A stretch of 64,000 nucleotides of DNA, taken from the NCBI GenBank assembly GCA_039090855.1, contig CM077010.1, positions 47,386,905 to 47,450,904 of the forward strand, read 5' to 3'. The notes under the pieces are model-generated. The model saw nothing but the letters and a program-made list of their open reading frames with translations, did not search any database and was not told the origin of the DNA. Below are positions 21,188 through 31,474 of this stretch, one piece after another. The position numbers were made by a program, and so were the translations under genes. Position 1 is the stretch's first letter. Each line of letters opens with the position of its first letter. The DNA comes from Macrothele yani (lineage: Eukaryota; Arthropoda; Arachnida; Araneae; Macrothelidae).

Positions 21188-21983
21188 TTAGGGGGTAAGG
21201 TAGATTTCAATGCTTTCATGGTATCTGAGGGCATGCTGATTGCTGAACGGGGCGATTCGCTTAACATTGTGCCAATCGGGAGCCGCTGGTGTATCGCTGA
21301 TAATTAAAATTGAAAGGGAGGTGAAAGGGCTACCTTTCTTAACACCAGCGATATGCTCCATCAAACGCCGGTTTATGCTGCGATAAGTACTACCAATATA
21401 GTGGGTAACGCCTGTGGAAGTGTTGATAGGGATAGAGTAGACACCTTGTAAATCTAGGGGTTTATTGAGATCTCTGTCTTTAAGGATGAGTTTGAGAAGA
21501 TGTGGAGGTGGTTTGACTGCAATCCTGTAGCCAAAAGACTTGAAAATAGAGCAAACTTTATGAGTGAAGGACAGGCTAAAGGGCAAAGTGCCAACAAACT
21601 GATGGGTGGTGGAAGGTTCAGGCAGTAAACTAGATCTATTCTGATTCAAACCTCTTGATTAGTCTATGTAATAAGAAGGGTTGAAAGCTATGCAATTTGC
21701 TAATGTTGATGATGTTCTGATATTCTAGTTGAAGAGCAGAATGACTGTTGCAAATAAGGTTGGCCCAGTGAATGTATGACTTTAGAGCAGACAGTTTGTA
21801 TTTTCCAAAAGTGTGAGAATGTTAAGGGATGATATAATGGGTGGCAGAAGGTTTCCTGTAAACAGAGAGGCCTAGTGAGAAGTCTGGGTTGATGTTAACA
21901 TCCAGAAAACTAATATTATTGTCGATCTGTTCTTGAGAGGAAAATTTTATATGTGAGAATTTTGAAGTTATGGAAGACATGAG
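21188..21983 (-). pseudogene. Penelope-like element: linker and GIY-YIG endonuclease domain
   Basis: The 21188-21649 frame encodes the C-terminal endonuclease domain that nicks target DNA in Penelope-like elements. GVYSIPIN and, 12 residues on, HYIGST form the GIY-YIG signature, followed by the basic helix SINRRLMEH. Upstream (about 21650-21983) pieces such as NNISFLDVNINPDFS and VYRKPSATHYIIP give the conserved segment between reverse transcriptase and endonuclease, broken by stops. The frame ends IEIYLTP, where a GG insertion relative to the copy at 23662 causes a stop. That sister copy extends the frame further (TCNTDAPFN). Confidence 0.9.
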
Positions 21984-22797
21984 TTAAAACAGAGAGTGTT
22001 TTTGGTGTGGCCAAATAATGAAGATGTCATCCACATACCTTAACCAAATGGTGGGTTTTAAGAGGGATGGGGCAACTATTAATGTTTCAATATTCTGCAA
22101 ATAAATTTCAGCAAGTAAGGGGGAAAGAGGAGAGCCCATAGGTACACCTTGTTTTTGTTGATAATAGATACCATTGTATGCAAAACAGGAATACTTTTCC
22201 AATGAACCAAAACAGTTATAAAGATCTTTGATCAGTTCTCCAGGAAGTTCTTGGTGCTCCATTAGTTTTTTGACCATGAGCATGTAGGCATCAAAGAAAG
22301 GAACAGAAGGAAACAATGAATCCACGTCAAAGATGTACAGGAAATCTTGAAGATTGATGGAAGAAGGGAGTTTCTGGATAAAGTCCTTGGTTGATACAAC
22401 AGAATAAGGATGATTTCTTGTCAGAACTTTGCAACCTTTGACCAATTACCTTTCAAGATTGACTGCAGGAGAAAAGGTGTTTTCAATTAATGGCCTAATG
22501 GGATGTCCAACTTTATGTAGCTTGATCTGTAAGAACAACCTGGGAGTACGAAAATAAGCTGCAGGGGGAGGGGTCTCATAAGAAAGATTTTGGAGAAGAT
22601 TTTTTTGAAAGCTTACTAACAGCTTTACATAGTTTTCCAGTGTTGTCAGCCTTGAGTCTTATGCAATTGGTTTTTTCCAGGAAATCAGCCACTTTGTTGT
22701 CCAAAGAATTCTTATGGATGAAGACAGGACATCCTGTTTTGTCTGCTTTGCAAACTGCAAGATTATTACACTGGGTGAAATTTCTAAATTTCTTCAA
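21984..22797 (-). pseudogene. Penelope-like element: reverse transcriptase domain
   Basis: Reverse-transcriptase core in two frames. The first part (22576-22797) has NLAVCKADKTGCPVFIHK, the start of the domain. The second (21984-22445) has FLYIFDVDSLFPSVP (motif A), QGVPMGSPLSPLLAEIYL (motif B) and WLRYVDDIFIIW (motif C with the YVDD catalytic pair). Between them, about 22446-22575 carries the KLHKVGHPIRPLIE segment interrupted by a stop. The catalytic residues are intact although the ORF is not, suggesting moderately recent decay. Confidence 0.92.
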
Positions 22798-23569
22798 AAA
22801 AAGGAGGAGTATTTGAGCCTTGGGGTTTGAATCTCGGAAATTGCAATAGCCGATTTTGTACGAATGATCGGTTGATGTGCAGAATCCGTGTTTTGGATCG
22901 CTGCTTCCAGTAATGAAATAGTATGTGGTAGGCTAGGATTAGCAATAGGAGAAAATTTGGTCCATTGGCAAGTAGTTTATCAATTTCAGCAGGAATAGGC
23001 ACAGAAGACAGGTTCACATACCTTGGAAAGTTGGTATCGGCAACTTTCGTGGGAGCCGAACTTCGAGTGTTCTTTTGAGTGGAGGCTAGGTGCTGAAACT
23101 TGTTTTCAAGTCTTTTGGTTTCACAACTGTGAGTCCTGGATACAATTTCATGAATTCGGATAAAAAAATTGTCCAGTAATGCTGGATGGGTGGCGAAAGA
23201 TAGAAATTGGTACCTGGTGTAACACTTGAATTCCAAAGTCGCGATGGAGGCACGGAGATCTCGGATAGCTGCGGAGAGGAGGCTGGTGGTGGTACGGTCC
23301 AGAACTTTCTTGCGTCTTCCATGAAAAGAGGGTTTAAGCACCTGAAAAGCAATTGGAATAGCCCTGGACCCCTTGCACTTAATGAGTAAGCGAAGTTGGC
23401 ATAACAAAGAAACGACTTTGATACGGTCTTTACGGAAAACTATCCATTCTTCATTCCAGTCAAAAATCTGCCTAGAAGTCGCGTTAACTATAGGAATCAT
23501 AGTGAGAAGAATTGGCAGGAAAACATGTAACACACAAAACATTAAAAGAATTCTTGAAATCGTCATCAC
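22784..23569 (-). pseudogene. Penelope-like element: N-terminal region
   Basis: A 261-codon frame upstream of the reverse transcriptase. It starts inside the terminal repeat with a hydrophobic, signal-like stretch (ILLMFCVLHVFLPILLTMI) that spans the unit junction near 23500, then continues with SRQIFDWNEEW and basic segments. It shifts frame before the reverse transcriptase start. Function of this region is not established. The hydrophobic start may simply be translation of terminal-repeat sequence. Confidence 0.7.
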
Positions 23570-24429
23570 ACGCGTAAGTTACGTTGAAAAATTATGAACG
23601 GGACGTTTCGGTAGCAACTTCTACCTTCATCAACCATGGAACGAGACACGTGGTAAAAGCGTCAGTTGTTGCCAGATTTCCAAATCGCTTTCCAAATAAT
23701 AGGCATGTTAAAAGGTGCGTCAGTATTGCAGGTGTTAGGGGTAAGGTAGATTTCAATGCTTTCGCGGTATCTGAGGGCATGCCGATTGCTGAATGGGGCG
23801 ATTCGCTTAACATTGTGCCAATCGGGAGACGCAGACGTATTGCTGATGGTTAAAATTGAAAGGGAGGTGGAAGGGCTACCTTTCTTAACACCAGCTATAT
23901 GCTCTATCAAACGCCGGTTTATGCTGCGGTACGTACTACCAATATAGTGGGTAATGCCTGTGGAAGTGTTGATAGGGATAGAGTAGACACCTTGTAAATC
24001 TAGGGGTTTATTGAGTTCTCTGTCCTTAAGGATGAGTTTGAGAAGATGTGGAGGTGGTTTGACTGCAATCCTGTAGCCAAAAGACTTGAAAATAGAGCAA
24101 ACTTTACGAGTGAAGGACAAGCTAAAGGGCAAAGTGCCAACAAACTGATGGGTGGTGGAAGGTTCAGGCAGTAAACTAGATCTATTCTGTGATTCAAACC
24201 TCTTGATTAGTCTATGTAATAAGAGGGGTGGAAAGCCATGCAATTTGCCAATGTTGATGATGTTCTGATATTCTAGTTGAAGAGCAGAATGGCTGTTGCA
24301 GATAAGGTTGGCTCAGTGAATGTATGACTTTAGAGCAGACAGTTTGTATTTTCCAAAAGTGCGAGAATGGTAAGGGATGATATTATGGGTGGCAGAAGGT
24401 TTCCTGTAAACAGAGAGGCCTAGTGAGAT
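23505..24429 (-). pseudogene. Partial tandem copy of the Penelope-like unit (pseudo-LTR)
   Basis: Very close copy of 20953-21890, with the same strand and order: terminal sequence, GIY-YIG domain (23662-24243; GVYSIPINTSTGITHYIGST) and linker. It stops near 24429, where the inverted copy begins. Its endonuclease frame is longer and cleaner than that of the downstream unit. Its ribozyme-like core reads TTGATGA instead of CTGATGA (about 23608-23637). Confidence 0.9.
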
Positions 24430-24933
24430 CTTCTCAAACTCATCCTTAAGGACAGAGATCTCAATAAACCCCCAGATTTACAAGGTGTCTACTCTATCCC
24501 AATCAACACTTCCACAGGCGTTTGATGGAACTATATTGATAGTACTTACCGCAGCATAAACCGGCGTTTGATGGAGCATATCGCTGGTGTTAAGAAAGGT
24601 AGCCCTTCCACCTCCCTTTCAATTTTAACCATCAGCGATACGTCTGCGGCTCCCAATTGGCACAATGTTAAGCGAATCGCCCCATTCAGCAATCGGCATG
24701 CCCTCAGATACCGCGAAAGCATTGAAATCTACCTTACCCCTAACACCTGTAATACTGATGCACCTTTTAACATCCCTATTATTTGGAAAGCGATTTTGAA
24801 ATCTGGCAACAACTGACACTATTACCACGTGTCTCATTCCATGGCTGATGAAGGTAGAAGTTGCTACCGAAACGTCCCGCTCATAATTTTTCAACGTAAC
24901 TTATGCGTGTGATAATGATTTCAAGAATTCTTT
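24430..24933 (+). pseudogene. Inverted terminal copy of the Penelope-like unit
   Basis: Plus-strand copy of the element end, joined head-to-head to the partial copy. The frame 24568-24816 repeats the end of the endonuclease domain (LMEHIAG-like, IEIYLTPNTCNTDAPFN). It then contains the terminal sequence with the hammerhead-like core at 24845-24873 and ends in AAGAATTCTTT directly at the target duplication. Confidence 0.9.
24845..24898 (+). ncRNA. Hammerhead-ribozyme-like core, intact boxes
   Basis: CTGATGA (24845-24851), stem II GGTAG/CTACC (24853-24857 with 24864-24868), GAAA (24869-24872), then ACGT at 24872-24875 able to pair with ACGT at 24894-24897 as stem III, followed by A as a possible cleavage position. 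Stem I is not evident. Consensus knowledge: hammerhead core CUGAUGA...GAAA. Confidence 0.5.
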
Positions 24934-24949
24934 TAATCTGAAATCTATT

Positions 24950-26500
24950 TACCAGGAGTTGATGATGACATCAGAACTTTTTAAAACTTTCTAAAGTTTA
25001 ATTTCTCTGAAAATGCATGGTTTTCAATTTCTTAGTTACTCCTTGCTATAGCAACAGACAAAAAAGAGCAGGCAGTTTTCTTTTTGTTCACAAACAAATC
25101 AAGAAGCAAAATCAAAATTTCAGCTTTCTGTCACAATCTTTCATTCCATATAAAGTTGTCTTCTCTGTGCAGTGACCACTTAGTGGCGTTTTTGAACATG
25201 AATTTCACTTAAAACAAAAGAAAGAAAGAAAGAAAGAAAGAAAAAAGAAAAATGCTTGCCCGCACATTTTAAGTGACATTAAATATAAAAAACCGGTACT
25301 GCATTATCAACACTGCTGTGGAAACAATTTTATGGGTCATAGAAATGGCTTAGATTCCATCATGGACAAACTAAGTGCCAGTTTTAAAATTTACTTTCGC
25401 TTTAAAAAGAGGAAGGGCCAAAAATGCTTGCTCTACTGATTGGTTTTGAAGAAGACTGTTACAAATAGGAAAACATGCATTTCATTAAAAAATCTTGAAA
25501 AATACAAAATTGTTCTTTTTTGCTATTACCAAAGGTATTGAGAATGAGGAACAAAATCAGAAAAAAATATATTACAAAAAAAGAATATAATTAGGAAGAG
25601 AAATAATAAGAAAAACATCTTGGTCAGAAAAATTTAAAATTCCCAGGACATTCTTATCCCTGCTAGAGCAACAATTTCTGGTGGTTTCAAACATTTTTGG
25701 CTGGCAGATGACAATAAGACATCCAAAAATATCACAGAAACATTGTAGAAATGCCACAATATTAAAAATATCCCATAAACAATCCCAAAAATGTTTACTA
25801 AATGTTAGAAACTTTAAAATAAACTTTTCACAGATGTTCAATAACATTTTTTCACTGAGATTTTAAATTTCCATAGTGACTACAATAACAAAGGTTATCC
25901 AATCATGCCTATTACTCACCCCAACAGGAGGTACCTGAGTGAATGTCAGCTGGGAAAGGTAACTTCTAAATACCTTCCAGCAAGTGAAGAAAAATCATGC
26001 TTTTTGAGGGAGGGGAGGGGGTTCAACTCCTGCTCACTAAATTTCTGGGAGTCAATAAATTTAAGGAGTTTTCTAGGAATCTGAGGGGGAAATAAGAGAA
26101 AAAGGCCCATTTATGGAGTTCCCCTTAAATTCCAGGAGGTGTACGAACCCTGCATCTAAATAGTAAGGGTGCTTTTGTAAAGATAATGAATTACATATAG
26201 CACATGAAATTCTTTTATCACCTTGCATTTAATGTAAAAAATTCATACATTCATTAAAATCTTACAAAGATGTTTAAATTCATGCATTCAAACATTCTTA
26301 AAAAGTATTGATTCAGTGACACATCAGCAGTTCAATTCAAAATATTCAATAAGTAAAATGATTAACTTAAACTGCAGTGTTTCCATCAAGTTTAAACAAA
26401 AGGGCTACTTAGGATTACATCATAAGAGATCTTGACAAAATCAACATGCATCAAAATAGAAAATGAACTCTTTCTTACCTTATTAAACCATTAACAAAAT
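24950..26500. other. Intronic DNA with an AAAG microsatellite
   Basis: (GAAA)n at about 25217-25250. A CAGGGTTCGTACACC-type hAT end, inverted, lies at about 26135-26152. No gene recognised. Confidence 0.4.
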
Positions 26501-26514
26501 ACAAATAGTGAAGA

Positions 26515-26585
26515 CTAGATTTTAGTCTGTGGAAGAGCTAAGGCAACAAAAAGACCAAAAGCAGCAACAAAACCAAAACCTAAAG
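26515..26585 (-). other. Candidate alternative terminal exon encoding a hydrophobic tail
   Basis: A good acceptor (TATGCTTTTGACAG) precedes a 71-base segment. If joined in phase 1 to the SEC14-like exon ending at 36644, it encodes ALGFGFVAAFGLFVALAL then PQTKI and TAG. This is a membrane-anchor-like tail; the other two phases stop almost at once. It lies in the intron between two confirmed exons and matches the upstream phase. It may be chance: short, pyrimidine-rich, no homologue known to me. Confidence 0.25.
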
Positions 26586-26946
26586 CTGTCAAAAGCATAA
26601 AACAAAATATGAATCAGAAACAAAATAACAGCATGTAAGATGAAAATAAAATGAAATAAAAAGTCCTACAAAAAAATAAAATGAAGCAATGGAACAAAAT
26701 CATAGAGAAAATAACAAGATTCAAACATTTGCTTACAAAGATATTACATGTACTTCACATATTTACCCAGCTGCAAGCGAAAGGTACAGCAATCTAAAAA
26801 ATAACATATGTACACTAAAGAAAAATGGATAGTTGGTTATGCAATATGGGCTAGTAATGGTGTATAAATAATTTCTGCAACTTTTCCCTTAAGAGTTTTA
26901 AGGAAATGTGGGAAGAATAAGTGATAGTTAAACATACTGTTGATTA

Positions 26947-27391
26947 ACCCGTCATTGGTCACTACACGGTGAACAATGCCAGTGGTTGTGCACGAGTTTT
27001 TCTAACAGTACCTTTTCCCGCTGTTTTAAATAGTCTACTCAGTAATGACACTTCAAAATTTTTTCTTTGAAAAAAATATAGTTAATAGATACAGTTACAA
27101 ATCAAATTAGGGAAACCCCACTCGTATCATCGCGTTATCTATAAAAATACAACACAAACGCCGGTGGTCGCTTGATAGAGAAATGTTCGCCCGAAACACA
27201 CAAGAGCAAAGGCAGACTGTTTGAAGGTCGAAGATACACTAATCCTTATCGGTATTAATAACAGATTGTTGTGAATATTCTAAAAGTCAGCTAGAGCAGG
27301 GATAGTGCTCCTTAGGGTCACTTCAAAATAAATGACACTCTTCATATGTAAAGTGTGAGAGAAATGCTTATAGAGTGCAACCAACAATGGG
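26947..27391. mobile_element. piggyBac-like MITE with TTAA target duplication
   Basis: TTAA at 26943-26946 and 27392-27395. The ends are CCCGTCATTGGTC at the left and, read inward, CCCATTGTTGGTT at the right. TTAA duplication with CCC-starting inverted ends is the piggyBac pattern. 445 bp, no transposase. Confidence 0.7.
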
Positions 27392-27399
27392 TTAATGAA

Positions 27400-29770
27400 A
27401 ATTACTCCAATCTAACGGGTTGGTGTTCCAGGATCTACAGAAAAAAGCAGCAATCTATCTACACTTAACATCTTGGGCTCAGCTATAGTGGAGATTTAGA
27501 AGGCCATCTTGAATTAAAATTGAGAATGCACAAAATTATAATTGACTGCAAAAATAATATGAAGAGTAATTGCAAAGATATCAAGTTGGCAACCAGTAGT
27601 AAGATGACAACCAGTAGTAAGAAGGAACTTAGCAGATATGCAGGATTACATAGAGTTACAACTACTAGTGGCCATCCCATGTAAATTACATCAAACAAAA
27701 TATTCTTCAAATTACTTTAAAGTTTATTCCCTCTCAACAAATAATTTATAGAATTTAACCAGAAGCTTAATCACTATTGCAGGCAGCCCAAAATTTTCAT
27801 AACTGAAAATTAGCAACAGGCATCACTAAAAATAAGTAGACACATAAAACACATGTGCTAACAAATTTCTTCTTTCAATACTTCTACTCACATTGCACAC
27901 TTTGATTTGTACTTAATGGAAACATAAATGAGAAACGAATGAACACACAGTTACAGATGAAAAAGTGCAAAGAATTATCCTCCAACAATAAATCACCATA
28001 GGTTTATATATGACGCAATTGTTATTTGTTTTCCTCAACAGTTTTCTTTTCTCATTCCTTGGTCACTACAGCACAACACACACGGAACATTCTAAAAACA
28101 ATTTAAGACATTGTCTGCAGGTATTGTGCGATGCACTTCTCTATTAACTGAAGAAAACTCATTCCAAATAGACCATTCTTTAAAGCAATGCATGTGAGAC
28201 ATGACAAATAAAACTTCATATCATGTGAATAACCATTTTTCTGAAACTATTCTGGATTTATGTTGGTATTAGCAACACATGACTATAACTTGTACATGAA
28301 ATAAACATTCGATTGTTCACAAATACAACTGCACCACTTTGAAATGTGAAATAAAAAAGTCAAAATTACAGAAATTGTGAAACATTCACACAGAGCTTTA
28401 CCAAGAGATCCAACACAGTCACATTGTTAAATAAGACCACTACCACATTAAATTGGTTTACCAACACATATTGTTACTATTCTTATATACCAAAACCAAA
28501 TTCACATAATAACTGTCAAACTGGAAATAAAAGTTGTTGTTTTTTAACCTCATTATGCAGTGCAAAATTTTTGCTAGCTGGTTCTTTAGGTAGACCTTGG
28601 TTTCATTTTTATGGAATGAGAACTGCATTTTCCTAGTGTTTGCTAGTTGTTCATTTCCAAATGAGAGACCCAGAGGAGAGGGATATTAACAAGGGCAGTA
28701 GCTGGTGTTCAGCAAGATCTCTACGCTTTCTGTATAGCAAACTGTGGATTTATTTGCAAAAGGTGCTATGCATTAAACATTTTTCTTAACTTGGTAAACT
28801 CTTTTCATGATGGAATTTGAGACTTTATGATTAATTTTGCACACAAAATTCTTGAATTTTATAATCTATAGGGTGAAAGTTGTATGGAAAGGAATGGAAA
28901 TTGTGAATTTCGTAGATGGTTTTTGTTAGCCATATTGCTCACACTGCTCTGAAGTTTTTCTAGTAAGTAAAATAAAGTGTGTAAAAAACCTGTTAACTGG
29001 GACTGTAAAAAGAGACTGGAGAAGTGCTGTGAAGTGAAATGAAAAGTGGTGTGATGTGAAATAAAATGGCTGTGAAAGAGAAATGACTGTGAATAAGAAA
29101 AAGCATGGGTGCATTTAATTTATGAACACATGTCAGCGAGTAAAGATAATGAACATGATGTTTTTTGTCACCAAGTGAGAACTGAACTGCAAACTTGTAT
29201 TTGCCATATATATTTCTATTCTATATTCCACAGTTCTATGTTAGTGTTGTCATGCAGTGAATATTATGCAGATATATACTATGGATAACAACTCTGGAGC
29301 TCAGGTATGTCATTTTGGTATCTTGATGTCTGATGTTATATCACAAATTACAGCCTAAATACAAACAACTGTTTGTGCTTCCTTTTGATACTTGGTATTT
29401 ACTGACCAACTGCGTATGCGGCAAGTGTAGCAAAGCCATCTTTTACCTTTATTTTCTATCAGTTTTTTCAGTGGTACAAGACGATTATCTGACTTCAACT
29501 TAAATCAGTTTGGAAACAGGAAATTGTTGGGACGCAGTTATTTGCCTCATGATTTCATACTCATTTTTTTAATAAGTCTTAGTTGCTACAAATGAGAGAT
29601 TAGTACATGGATGTAGAATTTCAAGACTACCATATAGTTTGCAGGTTTGGGCAGTATTTGAAGAATACAGCTGCAACGAGATGTCTGGAGACAAACCAGT
29701 GAAGTGTGCTTTACACAGGTAATTTGTACACCTATAAAATTTACAAACTGTGGTTGTTTGACACCACCTC
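27400..29770. other. Intronic DNA, nothing recognised
   Basis: AT-rich, no exon with family similarity, no element ends found. Confidence 0.4.
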
Positions 29771-29773
29771 TAG

Positions 29774-30250
29774 CTTTCCATCATGCTACAAATGACACAC
29801 AGTTTAACTGTGCTACACAAATGGCCAATTCCCATGGTCGTTCTTGTAGAACAGATTGGCCTCAAATTTGTTATTTTTAGCATTTCATCATATTACAAGA
29901 GACATAGTCCAATTATACTACAAGAACAACAAACTTCCACACAAAGCTGGCTTCAACCTCAAATTTGTAACTTTTGACATTCATCATGCTACAAGACACA
30001 CACAGTCAAATATGTTACAAGAACTACCAATTCACTAGTCTGATTGCCCTCATTTTTTTCTCTTAAGCATTTCATCATACTACAAAACACACAGTCCAAT
30101 TGTGCTACAAGAGCAAGTTTCCATGTCTGACTGACCTCAACTTTATTACTTTTCATATTTAATCACGTTACAAGACACACACTTAAACTGTGCTGCCAGA
30201 TGAGCAGTTCTCATACCCAATCGGCCTCAAATTAGTTACTTTTGGCATGA
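29774..30250. repeat. Minisatellite, 5 diverged copies of a ~90-106 bp unit
   Basis: Units starting near 29774, 29880, 29979, 30068 and 30159 share TTCATCATRCTACAAGACAC, CAGTCCAATTGTGCTACAAG and a GGCCTCAAATTTGTTACTTT block. Confidence 0.85.
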
Positions 30251-30338
30251 GACTTGACAGTTCATTATTTCAGTGTTTGTTGCTAAATAGATGAAATTTC
30301 TAAAAAACGTGGAGCCTGTTGAAACGCAAATATATATA

Positions 30339-31469
30339 CACTATACTGACAAAAGTCACCAGACACATAGAAGAGAAACACAACATAGCTTTTATTGACA
30401 TACATTAGTACGGTGTCTGTCCACCTTTGGTCTTAATGCAGGCACTGACCGTTCAAGACATGCGTTTGACTAGGTTTTGGAACACAGCGATAGGTATGCT
30501 CTTCCATTCAGTCCATAATGCTGTCACTAACTATTGCTTAGTAGTAGGCCTTGGTTCTGAACTTCTTATGCGGCGCTCTAATTCATCCCATTGGTGCTCT
30601 ATGGGATTTAGATCAGGGCTCTGTGCTGGCCAGTCTACACACGATACGGAATTATCATCAAACCATGCCATAACAGTCCTTGCTTTATGGCTTGGTGCAT
30701 TATCCTGCTGGTACCAACAAGGCTCAGTTCCATAGTATTGCCACAGAATTGGTAGGGCATAATTGTCCAGAATATCGAGGTAGACATGCTGGTTAACAGG
30801 TTTGTCCACGATAACCAATGGGTCAAGACCATACCACGAAAAACACTCCCACATGAGTGCACTGCGAGCTCTAAACTTGACCGTAGGAACAGTACATTGT
30901 TGTAAATAGCGTTCCCCGGCTGCCCCCATACCAACACACGGCCATCAGACTGATATATCATGTATCTGGATTCATCAGTCCATAGGACCCGTTTCCATCG
31001 ATCTACGGTCCACAATAAATGGTCTTTACAAAATGCTAAACAATGAGTAGCATTCCGAGCGGAGATGAAAGGCTTATGAGCAGGAGCACGACCACAGTAA
31101 CGCATGGAATGAAGTTCTCTGCGAATGGCACGTGTACATTTTTTTTGGTCTGCCGGCACGTTTTGCAGCTTCAGGGGCGCTGCATGTCTTCCACTTATTC
31201 AGTACATCCAGAACAGTTGATTTGGGTATGTTTAAATGCCTCTGGGTTTCTCTTATGGACAACCCACTAATATAACACCCAACAATCTTTCCTTTCTCAA
31301 AGTCAGTTCCGTGACATTTTCACTCAACCTCACAGTGCTATATGATCGCAGTCAGCTGCAGGCTTGTTTCTATAATGTTTGCAACTGTACCGCGCATCTT
31401 AACAAAGCAGCGGATCTGTTTATTTGCTTTTGAAGGGGTGTCCGGTGACTTTTGTCAATATGATGTGTG
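30339..31469 (-). mobile_element. Tc1-like transposon, frameshifted transposase
   Basis: Inverted ends CACTATACTGACAAAAGTCA (30339) and, inward from 31469, CATATTGACAAAAGTCACC, with TA on both sides. The minus strand encodes a Tc1 transposase in three frames. The helix-turn-helix part reads MSIRETQRHLNIPKSTVLDV (about 31262). The middle carries WKRVLWTDESRYMIY, the first catalytic D. The last part (30531-30929) carries CWYQQDNAPSHKA and SPDLNPIEHQWDEL, giving the D and E of the DD34E triad. All three catalytic residues persist, but frameshifts around 30930 and 31100 inactivate it. It abuts the LINE at 31475. Confidence 0.93.
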
Positions 31470-31474
31470 TATTT

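Larger units (their letters stand above)
20953..24933. mobile_element. Composite Penelope-like retroelement with 13-bp target duplication
   Basis: TAATCTGAAATCT occurs at 20940-20952 and again at 24934-24946, flanking the insertion. Inside are three segments: a unit with the full domain set on the minus strand (20953 to about 23500), a head-to-tail partial copy (about 23505-24429, minus), and an inverted terminal copy (about 24430-24933, plus). Partial tandem copies plus an inverted end are the known layout of Penelope-like elements, whose upstream partial unit acts as a pseudo-LTR. The single flanking duplication indicates that all three segments arrived together. Confidence 0.9.
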
